Assembly: GCF_025698545.1 (NCBI RefSeq)
Contig: NC_068570.1
Location: 60,159,924-60,223,923 of the forward strand
Direction: 5' to 3'
DNA: 64,000 nt
Source of the DNA: Gossypium raimondii
Taxonomy: Eukaryota; Streptophyta; Magnoliopsida; Malvales; Malvaceae
A program made the position numbers and the translations under genes. Below the pieces are notes generated by a model. That model worked only from the letters and a program-made list of their open reading frames with translations, made no database searches and was not told the origin of the DNA. Positions 48,431 to 63,870 of the stretch are shown piece after piece (within the stretch, counting starts at the first letter, position 1; each line of letters opens with the position of its first letter).

Positions 48431-48520
48431 AAACACTCTCTCTCCTCCGCCTCTCTCACCCTCTAATCTGGTCACTGGTTTCTTCGATTTCAAGTTGAAG
48501 TCAAGCTGCAGCTATACTGG

Positions 48521-48687
48521 TATAATCATTCTCTTTGTTTATGGATCTGTTTGGCTATTGCCTTTATCTTTGATGATTTTTTTTTTGTTTATTATATCCT
48601 CTTTTTATTTTCTCTACAAATTATGGATTCCTTGCTTCTGGGTTTTCACTTCTTTTTTTAAATTATTGGAATTTGGGTTCTTTGCAG
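48521..48687 (+). other. Probable 5'-UTR intron of the C2-domain gene
   Basis: A CT-rich leader (about 48425-48475) precedes a donor-like GTATAATC at 48521. A pyrimidine-rich tract ends in TTTGCAG at 48687, just 27 bp before the start codon. This layout is typical of plant leader introns; transcript evidence is not available here. Confidence 0.5.
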
Positions 48688-48714
48688 TGATTTGGTTAAT
48701 ATAGAATTGAAACA

Positions 48715-51494
48715 ATGGGGGAGTTGTTGGGACTGCTAAAAGTGGTGGTTGTGCAAGGTAAAAGGTTGGTTATCCGGGATTTTAAGAGCAGCGATCCTTA
48801 TGTTATAGCCAAGCTCGGTGATCAGGTTTGTGGAACTTTGGGTATTTATCATTTAATTTTGTTGTTTCCCCTTTGTTTCAGTATTTTGTGTCTTATAGAA
48901 ATTGATGATATTCTGCCATTTCAAAGAATTTGAATAACTCATGTTTTGCATTGGCAATTCTATGTTTCTTTAGTTCCTCTCACTATCTTGTATCAAAAGT
49001 TACTGTTTTGTCTCCTTCTATGTACATTATGTTGGTAAAAGTAGCATGGAGCTTCCTGTATCAGTAGTCAGTTTGAATTTTGTCCTCTCTATTAAAAGAA
49101 ATTGGCAACTTAGTCCCTATATGTTAGATCAAAGAGCAAAAACTTCATCTATTTGTAAGGTTAAAAACTAGTGTGTCTGATGAAATAACCTGCAGTGACA
49201 CGTGAAGTGTCATATGTACCTCATGCTGATAAAGAGGGATCAGTTTTTTAAGGGTAGTAGTTGGATGAAAGTTTTAATAGAACAGCCAGTTTGTTCTTTG
49301 ATCTAACATACAAGGATTAATTTGCCCCTTTTTTGAGTTGAGGGGGCAAAATGCAATTCAAATCCTAGTACAGGGGCCTCCATTGTACTTTTATCACTTT
49401 ATGTCCAATTGATGTTAAAAGCAAAATGTAGAGAGCACAGAACTCCATTTGGTTTGCTCTTTTCTTTCATGGTTTTGTGGTGCTCGTTTTCTGGAATTTA
49501 ACTAACTTAATTCCTGTTACCACACGAACTACAATTCCGAAAACTTTTGGATGTTTATCGGTCAATCATAAGATTGTTGGATTCTCTATTGTTTTTAGTG
49601 CTGACAATTTGTTGTAGGCTTAGCAACTGTTGGCAGTGAGCCTTTGTATTCCCTTTATCTTTTTTTTTCTCTATTTGGTTTTGATTTGCTTGTACAAGTT
49701 TCCTATTTATTTTTTCATTCTCGCAATTGAATATTTTGAACCAACTTAATGTCTTCCATTTCTAGGTAGCAAAGACTAAGGTTATCAACAGTTGCCTCAA
49801 TCCAGTATGGAATGAAGAGCTCACTTTCTCCCTCACCGAACCTGTTGGAGTTCTAAATTTGGTAAGTTTATGATATTTGGACTCCAAAAGTATCTTGATC
49901 AACATGTTTGATTTCGTATCTTATCAATTATTTTAACCTGTTATAGAAAGTTAGGAATTATTACTTTTTTTCTTTAGTATAGGAACCATATTTCTATTGA
50001 ATTTTTTCTTCGTTCTGACCCGTCCGGCTTTTAAAATTTCTGATTCATAGTTATCCTATTGGGATAAATATCAAAACTATACATGAATTTTGATCCAATG
50101 TACAATGTCTTACATGAACTTTGGTTTTGTGCAATTTTATTATACATGAAATTTTGATTTGATTCAATTTTCACAAATCACTAACAACATTATCAAATTA
50201 ACACCATTTACGCTGAAATATTGCAAACACAAACAATTATATTAATCAGATATGAAGATAAATGTATGTATTGATTTTTTAAATGTGTACAATTGAATCA
50301 AAATCAAAGTTTCATGCATACATATGAACCACAATTCAAGTTTCATGTGTATAATTGCAGAAATCAAAGTTCATGTATCAAATTGCACGTTTGACCTAAG
50401 TTCATATATAAATTTGATATTTATCCCTTATCTAATTCAAGCTAGTTGATTAGATCATTAGAATCCTTATAGTTGCATACCATGCATTTACCTTTCCTTT
50501 TGTTTTGAAGCATATGGTTTTGGTTCATCTACACCTAAATTTATCTATTTGCCTGCGTTTGTTGGAGTTATATCTGTATTTGCCGAATGTTTGCGAGTTG
50601 AAATGTTATTATGCCGGAAGATACAGATTTCAGAAATTTGATACCTTCAGTTTCCTCTATATAGTTTTCAACTGTTTTCTCAGTTTTGATGTGAAGCAGG
50701 CAACAATATCCAATTGTTTTAGGCTTCATCCGTTAAGTAGAACTGATTTTCTGCCCTAACTCATGACTTGTAGCTTATTGTCTTCTTCTTTGAAAAGAGA
50801 GCAATTATAATTAGGGTAAACTACACCCAAGGTCACTAAACTATTAGTAAATTTATGATTTGGTCACTCAATTTTCAAAAGTTATAAAATGGTCTCAATT
50901 ATTCAAAAGTTTTCATTTAAGTCACTAAACTATTCGAAAGTTTTTATATAAGCCATACAGCAGCTATTTAAAATCCCAGTGACTTAAATGAAATTTTCGA
51001 ATAGTTCAGTGACTATTTTCTAAATTTTTGAAGTTTTGTGACCAAAATGTAAACTTACTAATAATTTAGTGACCCTTGGGTGTAGTTTACCCTTATAGTT
51101 ATTATGGTTGATGAAAAACTTTAGAAGATGCTAATAAAATTGTTGATAAAAGTTAGATTTTATGAAGAATTGATGAAAAACGCTTTTCTTTTTGCAGGAA
51201 GTATTCGACAAAGATCGTTTCAAGGCCGATGACAAGATGGGACATGCTTATCTGAACCTTCAACCACTTGTCTCAGCTGCTAGATTAAGCCATGCTCTTC
51301 GAGTTTCTTCTGGTGAGATGACATTGAGGAAGGTTGTACCCGACACTGATAATTGTCTTGTTAGAGAGAGTTCTATTAGTTTGATAAATGGTGAAGTGGT
51401 TCAAAGTGTCTGGTTAAGGCTTTGCGCAGTTGAGTCCGGGGAGATAGAGCTAAAGGTCAGGTTAATTGAGACACGCGATGGACCTTCAAGGTAG
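48715..51494 (+). CDS. Small C2-domain (calcium-dependent lipid-binding) protein
   Basis: Three exons, 48715-48825, 49766-49861 and 51198-51494, join in frame to 167 residues. A single C2 domain fills the first ~115 residues: GLLKVVVVQGKRLVIRDFKSSDPYV, then NSCLNPVWNEELTF, then EVFDKDRFKADDKMG. Asp residues in the first and third loops that bind Ca2+ in active C2 domains are present. A conserved C-terminal strand region (VWLRLCAVESGEIELKVRLIE) completes the fold. Such proteins dock to membrane phospholipids when Ca2+ rises. It is close to At5g47710 in my recollection, and related to but distinct from the CAR family of ABA signalling. Both introns are largely made of MITEs (49033-49395, 50061-50427, 50814-51092). 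Confidence 0.92.
49033..49395. mobile_element. MITE family E, copy E4, in C2 gene intron 1
   Basis: Left end GGTAAAAGTAGCATGG and right end CCATTGTACTTTTATC are inverted. ACATTATGT (49024-49032) and ACTTTATGT (49396-49404) match 8 of 9. Confidence 0.8.
50061..50427. mobile_element. MITE family L, copy L2, in C2 gene intron 2
   Basis: GGGATAAATATCAAA at the left and TTTGATATTTATCCC at the right are exact inverted ends. The arms share 'catgaactttg' phrases over more than 60 bp. The flanks TTATCCTAT and TTATCTAAT are loosely similar. Confidence 0.75.
50814..51092. mobile_element. Compact MITE family B, copy B5, in C2 gene intron 2
   Basis: The arms GGGTAAACTACACCCAAGG and its reverse complement are inverted for over 100 bp each with few mismatches, leaving almost no loop. 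TTATAATTA (50805-50813) and TTATAGTTA (51093-51101) match 8 of 9. The transcript would fold into a long hairpin. The right end lies about 100 bp before the exon 3 acceptor. Confidence 0.85.
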
Positions 51495-51588
51495 TTGAGC
51501 TATATCCGCTGATGAGATAAGTGTTTGGGAGCTCAAGTTCAGGTGATTCCCGCAAGGCCGCAAATTAAGGTGAGCTCGGGAATATGTA

Positions 51589-51703
51589 GTTGAATGTGTG
51601 GAAAAGTGTAGTTTCCCTTAGCTGTTTCCCTTAAGGCAACTTAAGATAAAATAGGTGGTAGTTGAATGTGTGGAAAAGTGTAGTTTCCCTTGGCTGTTTC
51701 TAG
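51589..51703 (+). repeat. Direct duplication in C2 gene 3' UTR
   Basis: The phrase TAGTTGAATGTGTGGAAAAG and the following ~22 bp occur twice, starting near 51589 and 51660, with one mismatch. Confidence 0.8.
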
Positions 51704-51799
51704 TGTACATTAGGTCCAGGCATAAAATAGGTTGGTTTGAATCTTTGATTTGTACCTTTCAGGATGGCAATGGCAGCCAATACTGGACCTTAAATATAT

Positions 51800-53521
51800 G
51801 CATCCTGAACTGAATGTTGTTGTAGTATATGTGTTTTGAGCAATTGGTTTTAATGACTTAGAGATAAGAGGGTCGAATTTTAGTACATAATCGATGTATT
51901 TAGTGCATAATGTATAACCCTTCTGCAGGATTATAATACACAATTTGAACTAATCTCACATTAAGGCAGGATTCAAGGGAAATAGCTATTTAATAAAGTA
52001 GACCCTGCTTTTTAAGTAATGTATATAGGTATGGGATATAAATGTTAAGAATTTATATATTGATAAAGAAGAAAGAAACACAAAGAACTACAGCTTAATC
52101 ATCCTACTAAAACCAGGAGAAATAAGGTCCTCATGCAAGGCTCCCTCCTAAGTTCAACTGTTTTGCTATCCATTAGGAAAAAGACAAGTGTATGTGAACT
52201 TCAGGGGGTTGTATTAGTAATTATATTATGGATGGTGACCTGTCAAATTATGGTGCATATTAAATGATGATTGTAGATTCTTTTAGTAAAAATGATTTTT
52301 GAAGGTAATTGCAGATGAATGAAGCCTTTCATAAGTCTTGGTTATGGTCTTCATCTTTTATAATAATAATAAAAAGTTTAGTTTAAATGTTAACTTATCT
52401 ATGTTTTTTTCAATTTAGTAATTGAATTTAGTTTGATTGTGTAATTTAGTATCTGAATATTTTTTAATCCAATTACATATATTTAACAAGATCATACGGT
52501 TCCAACATTTCTTCAGCCACGTATGTTTGGTTTGAATGTCAAATTAAACATTGAAATCAAAATGAAAAAATTGTAAGTACCAAATTGAACATTATAATTA
52601 AACTCAAATATTAAACCATTTATTAAAAAAGCAAAAACTTTGCATAAAATATATATTTAATTAATCTTATATAATATGCTCTCATTTAAAATAAGTGTTA
52701 ATATTTGGTACGTTGAGAGTGTAAATTTTTTTATTCCACAAGCATTTTTAAAAATTATTATGTGTTTTTAAATATTTTATTATACTTTTACATGATATTA
52801 GTCAAATCTTCCGAAATTGCTTGTCAATTTTGTTAATTCTGAGAAAAAGTTAAAAGAAATGACAATAAATAAACATTTAAATTAAATTCCGCCTCCGATA
52901 GTATTTTATCTTCTAATTATTATTATTTTGAATATAAATGTTTAGGACTATTTATATTTCCTACTCAACTCTTAATCAAAATCTTCTAAACATAGGCAGC
53001 AATGCTAATGTCAATTAAATTCGCACTCAGTCGGTGCACCTTGACAATTTATTGATAATCATGATCGTCTGTTATGTATCGAGCTACACTCTTTTAATAT
53101 TTTATAAATCTAATTTCCGAAATTTTTTTATCTCAATATTATTTGGACCGGAATTTATCCATTTGCATTAAAGACGTGTGCATTTACGCATTCCAATGTT
53201 TGCTACCTTTGCCACTTCGATCATTTGCTTGGTTTTATCTATATAACGAAGAAAAGCTCTCGTCTTTAGTAAAAAAAGTTCTTCTTTTCTTCATTCCAAT
53301 CCTTCCCCAACATACAATCAAATCAAATTTTAATACTTCCCCTCGTGATTCAACCCAATCCCATTTCTTCTTATCTTGTTTAAATCTTGGGTATTAATCT
53401 ATACCCCTTCACGCTGTTTTTCATTTGTTTTTTTCTCGAAATTTAATTCAACCAGAATTATTTACGCTTTTGATTTAAATAAACGTTGTTTGATTGTGTG
53501 TTTTCAGCTTCTTTTTAGCGA
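51800..53521. other. Spacer between the C2 and thiolase genes
   Basis: 3' UTR of the C2 gene probably ends within the first few hundred bases. The rest is AT-rich with no element that I can bound. 53200-53521 is probably the thiolase promoter and leader, with a CTTTTC-rich segment. A leader intron is possible but was not resolved. Confidence 0.4.
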
Positions 53522-57037
<3,516 letters not shown>

Positions 57038-57383
57038 GCCCTCCATAAAATTCGTGGTAATGTATATGCTGTTATACGTAATAACTTGGACTCTAGGTCT
57101 GAATGTCGGATATGAGTTATGTGTCCAACATGAAGGTATTCTATTCTTTCCTGGTTTTGCAATATACTTGGAGGGCCTCATGTTCGGAACAATATAGGCC
57201 GTGGCATCATTGGTTAAAAACAATGATCCCTCCATGTTTGTAAAAAGTGTTGACGGAGTCAGAGTTCTCATCGTAGGAGCTCGTAGATTCCTTGAGAAGA
57301 TCTCTAGACTATCACATGGCCTGCAATAATTTGTATGTATAACTGTTAGCTATGGTGGTGGTGATGAATCTTGCATTTTGCAG

Positions 57384-57423
57384 GCCAGAATCGGATGCCA
57401 AAGTGCGACGATCATCGTTATGA
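57384..57423 (+). CDS. AACT1: Alternative last exon of the thiolase, adding a PTS1-like tail
   Basis: If the donor GTAAGC at 57034 (inside the ELM codon for Met and the stop) is used with the acceptor TTTTGCAG at 57376-57383, the AT left by exon 13 joins G to rebuild the Met codon. The frame then continues PESDAKVRRSSL and stops at 57421-57423. The isoform has 415 residues and ends in SSL with basic residues just before, a plausible peroxisomal targeting signal type 1. Arabidopsis AACT1 is known to make splice forms including a peroxisomal one, to my recollection. Use in this plant is inferred from sequence only. Confidence 0.65.
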
Positions 57424-57885
57424 AGCTGATATACATGCTGTTATGTTGCGGAATTTGCCGGGGTTTTATTAAACCCCCAAAGTTGAATAGAAAATAAATA
57501 TTATAACAGGTTTTATGGAGGTAGATAGGTATTGGTGTTGAGAGCATTCAGTCAGCAGAATAAAGACGAATCCATGTCGGGACCTCCTATTTTCTTATAG
57601 GTTGAATCGCTCCATAAATTGTATACAAAGTAGTCAAACTTTCATTAACAAAAGCTTAGTGTTGTATTTCATCCAAAAAAAAAACCTTAATGTTGTACTT
57701 CCTTTATGCCCTCACTTTCTTTTTCAAAAGTCGAATTATCGGTTTATTCGGTTCGATCAATTAAATTATTTAAAAGTTTATTGAGAATTAAAAGAAAAAT
57801 TGGTTCAATTGATGTTTTATTTTGGTTTAAACGATTTGTTATTGGTTTACGGGTTAATTGGTTCAATTTTTTTGTCGAGGTTTAG

Positions 57886-58455
57886 TATACTATTTGGTAC
57901 TTGAGTTTAATATTTTTATTTAATGTGATCCTTGTATTATTTTTGGTGCAATTTTGTATTTGAAAAAGTTTATATTTTGGTGCCCAAAGTTAAAGGTAAT
58001 GTAATTTTTGTTTCAATCTAGTACTTATATTTGACAAAAGTTATATATATATTTTTAGTGTTTAATTAGGATTTTAGAGTTAATTTGATGAAAGCTAATT
58101 ACTAATATTATTAGGTTTAAAATTTTCATAATTTTTGCTAATAGAATAAATTTAGTTTTAATTGTGAATTTGTTTAATTTTGTGTTTAATTTGTCAAATA
58201 TAGTCTCTTGGATGAGATTTATTTCGTGTTTTAGGATTGATTTGAAGAAAGTTAATTGCTAATACTACTAGTTAATTATGAATTTTTATTAAATCAACTC
58301 TAAAACTCAAACTAAATATTAAAAATAAACACTATTATCTTCAGGTACCAAAATGTATAATTTTTGTCAAATACAGGTGTTACATTGGATTAAAAAATAA
58401 CACGGGTACCAAATTAGAAAAAAAGTGTTAAACTCAAGTACCAAATTATGTGTTA
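57886..58455. mobile_element. MITE-like inverted-repeat element
   Basis: 'atttggtacttgagtttaa' near the left end pairs with 'ttaaactcaagtaccaaat' at the right end. The arms extend for about 100 bp. No target duplication was established. Confidence 0.65.
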
Positions 58456-58574
58456 AGTCGTCTCCAAACTAGTACTTCAACAGGTTTTTGATTTAACCAA
58501 TTGACTTGGTCTAGTTTTAAAAACACCGTGTGAATCTTTTTTAGGCAAATAAAATTGTATGTAGACTTTTTTTG

Positions 58575-59033
58575 GGCAAATATTAAACCTAAAAAATGGG
58601 TTTGAACAAAACAATTAAGCCCATTTAAAATATGGGCCGAACTCAGACTCAAATATTCAAAGTTCAAGTCCAGCCCATTTTTAAGTTTATAATAATTTAT
58701 ATTATGTTATTTTTATATATTATGTAACTTATAACACATTAAAAAAACTAAACTTATACTAAATATATAATACTACTCTAATGTAAACATTAAAATAATT
58801 TTAAAATGGCTATATAAAAAATTTCAATAAATAGAAAAATATATAAAATTATTAAATATGATATAAATATTTTTAAAGAAATATGGGCAGACCTAAAATG
58901 AGTTTGGATTAGTGTTCTATAAATATGGGTAGGCTTGAACAAATTTTTAGGGTCATATTTCAAGTTAGACCGAGTTTAAATAAGTATAAAAAATATTAAT
59001 ATCATGTTTAAGCCCGGCTCATGAACATCTCTA
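58575..59033 (-). repeat. Dispersed 'GTTCATGAGCC' element
   Basis: Read on the minus strand it starts AGATGTTCATGAGCCGGGC, matching the head of the repeat at 13808-14300 that lies in the opposite orientation. Confidence 0.5.
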
Positions 59034-59304
59034 ATTGTATCCGTTAGTAATATGATATCAACTAGATATAAAAAAGAAGAAGAAATAATCATACAAGCGC
59101 TGTATGAACCTACAAATATTTTTAAATTCATATAATCTAAATTATTTATATATAAAATATATTTTAAATATGTTTATAACAAAATTGAAATACATAAATA
59201 TGATGTTACCAAAATTTATATATATGAATACAGATTTGGTGAGTTAAGATAGATTTGTGTTTTGGTTTAAATATTAATTTCATTATAAGTTTTTATCATA
59301 TTTA

Positions 59305-59455
59305 TTCTTTTTGATACAAGGTTTAAAATTACCTATAGCTCTTCTCTAATCCTTAGGATAAGAGAATAATGTGTTTCAACACATTTGAACGCACGTTCTT
59401 CGCACTAACAATAAGACTGATGCCAATCGAGTTAAGACTTAATTGATGATAATGG
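59305..59455 (-). mobile_element. SINE-like element S5, reverse orientation
   Basis: On the minus strand it has 'aactcgattggcatcagtc' and GTGCGTTCAAATGTG, the A- and B-box positions of S1, and the shared 3' body with 'gagctataggtaatttta'. Confidence 0.45.
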
Positions 59456-60833
59456 CATTGCTAAACGCTTTGCTTTGGATTTAATAGTTAAAATAAATAA
59501 AATATGAGATAGAACAAACATGTAAGAATGAATAAAAGTATAATTTTAATGTAATGTTATTAAAATATAAATAAGTATATAATATTTATGACAATTAAAA
59601 AATGTAGCCGGTACATCAATTTCTGGATAATTAATCAACCCCGCCCTGTTGACTAAAATACAAACTGAATCAATCAGCAGCATATGCGAATATCCTTTCT
59701 TTTTTTTATATGTGTTTTTTTTTAAGGTAAAAGCATTTCAAAATTACTCGGGTTAGGAATCAGATTGCATATTGTTTTTTTATTAAAAAATTAGTAAATT
59801 GGTTCCTGTATGTTTGATTTAAGAGCAAATCGGTTCTTTCTGTTAAGAAGTTACTAATTTGCTCTTTGATCTAACATATAATAACTATTGTTAGTAAATG
59901 AGACAAAATGTTCCAGTTCAAGACTTATATTTTGCATTATAATTTTGTTCCAGATCGAGTTATATAAAATATTTTGGTAGGTCTGTGTGACGAGTTCTTT
60001 TAATTTTTTTAATGTGGTTAACTTTCCGACCTAAAATGACAGACAAAAATGAATAAAAATGAGTATAGTTTTTTTTAAATTATTCATAATTCCTCCTCTA
60101 TCAATATATAGGAGGACAATATATTTCAAGATATTCAATTCACATATTCTTATATTAACAACAATATTTATATCAATCAAGCTAATACTCAATCGATAAA
60201 AATCTTTATAGTTGAATGATGAAATTTGTGAAGAAAGCCTATATGTTATGCTATTTGACTTAAGGTTTCCGTATTGTAGTTGATAAATGTGAGATTAGCG
60301 TTGCATAGTTTCAAAGAAAGCGCAAGCGTATGAACATATAAAATAGTAACAACTAATCGAATATCCATTTCTATTATACCTCCAATAATTGTTGACAAAT
60401 TAATTAAAATTTATTTATTTTAATATTAAATTATCTTTCCCATCATTATTCTTTTTAAAAATTTGTGGATGACACTTTTAATAATGTAATTTTAAAGAGA
60501 ATTATTATAAGTAGTGATAATTAAAATTTTTTAACTTGTTAAATTTATATTAGTGTTAATCTCAATTTTTAGGTTATTAGTAGAACCGAGAAAAGATTAT
60601 ATGAAAATCCTAAAATTCAAGATAAAATTGTTGATGCGGCATTAAACTATTGAGAATGAATAATATATCTTTTATACAATCATTTCTCCAATAAAATTAT
60701 ATCATTAATATTTATAATAATTAAAATATATTTAGACATAGTACATAAGATTTAAAATAAAATCTAAATTAAAAGAGAGCCAAACTTGAAGCTCAAATTT
60801 TATGAATTTCACATTAATTCAATTTTCTAAACA

Positions 60834-61346
60834 TTCAGTCACTAAATAATTAACAAATTTACATTTTGGTCTTTCAACTTTAAAAAGTTATAAAATGGTC
60901 ACTGAACTATTCGAAATTTTTTATTTAAGTCATTGGTTGTTAAGTTTTTTTTTTTAAAAGTACGACTAGCAAGTTTCGAGCGACGATTCGATGATCAGTA
61001 CAGTGGATTAGTAGCTGCCAACAAGTAGAAGCACATACCATAGATCCAAATTGATTTGACGACCAATGTTAAGGATCAAAGAAGAAAGCTATTTAGATTT
61101 TGGTTTGTAGATTTGTGACATTCAAAGTTGTTTTAAAAAAATGAAATGTAAAAGAGAAGAGGAATAATAGTTTTTGAATGGTACAAGTAGTGCGGATAGA
61201 GGAGGACAAACAACAATAATTTTAACAGCCCAAAAACTTAAATAAAAATTTTCGAATAGTTCAGTGATCATTTTGTAACTTTTTAAAATTGAATGACCAA
61301 ATCATCAACTTACTATTAATTTAATAACCTTATATGTAATTTACTG
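60834..61346. mobile_element. MITE family B, copy B4
   Basis: The left arm starts near ATTCAGTCACTAAATAA and the right arm ends near GTAATTTACTG. The interior matches B1-B3. It ends about 70 bp upstream of the USP gene TATA box. Confidence 0.65.
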
Positions 61347-61418
61347 AAAAATGCAATCGCTTTCATTAACGTTTCAGAAAAGTCGAATTAAAAGGCAAAG
61401 AGTTGGACTTTGAACGCT

Positions 61419-61428
61419 ATATATAAAC
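61419..61428 (+). promoter_or_regulatory. TATA box of the USP-like gene
   Basis: TATATATAAA lies about 100 bp before the start codon, leaving a leader of roughly 70 bp. It is the only strong TATA word in this proximal region. Confidence 0.6.
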
Positions 61429-61525
61429 CTATAACTTAATTCATTTCCTTTCTTAATTTCATAATGCATCAATGAAGCTTAGTTTCTATAGGTAACCGTC
61501 AAGCTCATCAATTTTTCCCAAGAAA

Positions 61526-63505
61526 ATGTCGATACCGCCGACGGAATCAGCTCACAATTACACCTTCTCCAGCAGTATAAGAGAAATAGAAGAAGAAGAA
61601 GAAGAAGAAGGGAGTGAATTATTTGAAATTCACGACGGGGAACCCTTATCGTCGATCAAAGAAGAAGAGATCAACAGTTTATTTTCTTTTGACGTAGCGG
61701 CAAGAGATGACGATGAAGATAATATATACGTAGCGGTAGGGAAGAGCCAATCAAGTATCGATGCACTGTCATGGACGATCTCTCATTTTATCAATGGTTC
61801 TTCCACTACTGTTTATCTCATCCACGTGTTTCCCGAGATTCACTACATTCCTTCTCCATGTAATTAAATTTAAATTCATTCACCATAATTTTTTTTTCAA
61901 TCCGACTCGGTTCGAAGGGTCGAGTCGGATCGTCAATTAATGCATAACTTTGGTTTTTGATGATAGTAGGAAAGCTGCCGAAGAGTCAAGTATCGGCATC
62001 ACAAGTGGAGAGTTATATGGCGGAAGAAAGAGGGAAGAGACGCCAACTGCTTCAAAAATATATTGATATCTGCTCTGCTTCTAAGGTACCGTAAACGTTA
62101 TTTACTATTTAGTTGCATTGATTTTTTCGAAGGAAATTTTGACGGTTAAAATTTTCTATTAGTCCCTGTACTTTTTGAAATGGTCGATTATAGTCCCTGT
62201 GTCAATTCTTAATCCTTTACTTTTTGAATTTTGAAGTTTTAGTCCAAACCTATAGGGTGAATTTAAGAGGCCGGCAGGGAGTTTGGCCCCTCCAATGACT
62301 TTTTGAATTTTGAAGTTTTAGTCCAAACCTATAGGGTGAATTTAAGAGGCCGGCAGGGACCTTGGCCCCTCCAATGAAAAATTATCTGTTTAGTCCTCTC
62401 TAAAATAATAAAAATATAAATTAATATATGGTAAAAATTGACTGTCTCACAAATGAAAAAAAAATCCTTTTTAGTCCCTTAAAAAGGCTAAAATTATAAA
62501 TTAATAAATGATAAAATTACTTTTTAATCTCTCAAAAATTTATACTAAATTTCGTCTCCCTTAAAAGAATTTTTTGATTCACCCCTGCCAACTCAAACAT
62601 AAGCAATTAAATTCAATTACTAGTCATGTTCTATGCGTACAATCGTAGATTTGATTCATATTCTCTAATCGGATCATTCAAAAGCCCCTATACTTTTCGA
62701 ATTTTGAAATTTTAATCTTAATGCAAATGACTATTGTCAATCCATTAACTGAATTTGTAAAAAGTAATATGTAGAAATAATAAACTGACAGGACATTATA
62801 CATATGATAATTTGTTTAGCGTGTCAGATTTTGGAAATAGCGGAACTTAAATTAGTTAATTTAACAATTATCATTTAGTGAATTTTAAATTTTGAAAAAT
62901 ATAGGGACAAAATTTGATCAAATTAAAGTATAAGACTAAATCTATGATTTCTGTAAAGTACAGGGAGTAATAGCAGAATTTAACCAAAACCTAACAGATT
63001 ATAGACCAATTGATTTTATTTATAACAGGTTAAGGTAGATACGATGCTTGTTGAAAGTGATATGGTTGCAAAAGCCATATTAGATCTAATACCTATTCTA
63101 AACATTACAAAGCTAGTGGTTGGAGCCTCCAACTCCAACTTCACAACTTCAAGGTAATCTCACACACACACACTTCTATATATTCTTAGAACCCTTTTCT
63201 ATGTTCTGTTTCTCTGTCTTTATCGTTGTCTTGTTTTGATGGGGTGTTTTAGGAAAGTAAAGTCAAGGAGAGGTGTTCGGATAGCTCATCAAATATTAGA
63301 GACTGCACCAAATACTTGCCAGGTCAAGGTCATATGTGAAGGAAAAGACGCGACTGCCCAAATGCTCGAATTGCCGTTGCCCTCACCATTGCCCTCACAA
63401 TCTCCAGCAGCCAATGAAGACCAGTTCAAGGTGTTGCCGGAAGCTGATGATGATCGCCGTAATGATTCGTTTGCGTGCATGTGTTTCAGACCCACCAAGT
63501 TCTAA
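61526..63505 (+). CDS. Universal stress protein-like (adenine nucleotide alpha-hydrolase-like) protein
   Basis: Four exons, 61526-61859, 61967-62085, 63029-63153 and 63253-63505, join in frame to 276 residues. An acidic N-terminal extension contains a run of seven or more Glu encoded by a GAA microsatellite (about 61589-61610). The USP/Rossmann-like domain begins near residue 66 (NIYVAVGKSQSSIDALSW) and includes TVYLIHVFP, VDTMLVESDMVAKAILDLI and LVVGASNSN. The usual ATP-binding Gly-rich pattern of true USPs (GxxGxxxxxxxxxG[ST]) is not intact. A Pro/Ser-rich tail follows. Plant relatives occur alone or fused to U-box kinases; the role is unknown. Similar to At5g47740 by recollection. Intron 2 holds two nested repeats and a tandem duplication. 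Confidence 0.88.
62219..62376 (+). repeat. 79-bp tandem duplication across a MITE/repeat junction
   Basis: The units 62219-62297 and 62298-62376 differ at only a few positions. Each holds the end of the K2 left arm and the GC-rich head of a family A copy (GGCCGGCAGGGA), so the duplication arose after A7 had inserted. Confidence 0.9.
62255..62587 (+). mobile_element. Family A copy A7, nested in MITE K2
   Basis: The GC-rich head is doubled by the 79-bp duplication, then the usual body (aataaaaatataaattaa, cttttt) runs to about 62587 near CACCCCTGCC. Confidence 0.55.
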
Positions 63506-63870
63506 GAATTTCTTCATTAGCATTATGAAACACAGTACTAAACAAGCTCCACTGTATGTCCCATTATTTCTCTCATGATTGTTACAATTTTATTACCAGA
63601 TATGGTTTTGGAGTTCATACATGAATGTTCTGGTCTGTCGTGCTACATTGCTCTCTGTTTGAAATCATATATTAATTCATGAAATAATTACGAAATGCAG
63701 ATTCAAATTTGTTAAATAGGTAGCAACAACAGACATAATTTTCTCCATGTAATGTTTCCATCAAGAAGAAACTTTCAGCCTCGGATTACTGACAACCATT
63801 GAGATGTTCATAATAATTCTTCCTGTTAAAAAGAAACAAATTCGGTTCTGCGATTTAATACCGACAACCG

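Larger units (their letters stand above)
57424..61525. other. Spacer between thiolase and USP genes
   Basis: After the thiolase 3' UTR come several repeats: an inverted-repeat element at about 57886-58455, the 'GTTCATGAGCC' element at 58575-59033, a reverse SINE at 59305-59455, a truncated family E piece at 59727-59900 and MITE B4 at 60834-61346. The rest is AT-rich. No gene was supported. Confidence 0.5.
62144..62984. mobile_element. MITE family K, copy K2, in USP gene intron 2, interrupted by A7
   Basis: Termini GGTTAAAATTTTC and 'cagaatttaacc' match K1 ends. The interior phrases 'tagtccctgtactttt' and 'gatcaaattaaagtataagac' are shared. A family A copy lies inside. Confidence 0.65.
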
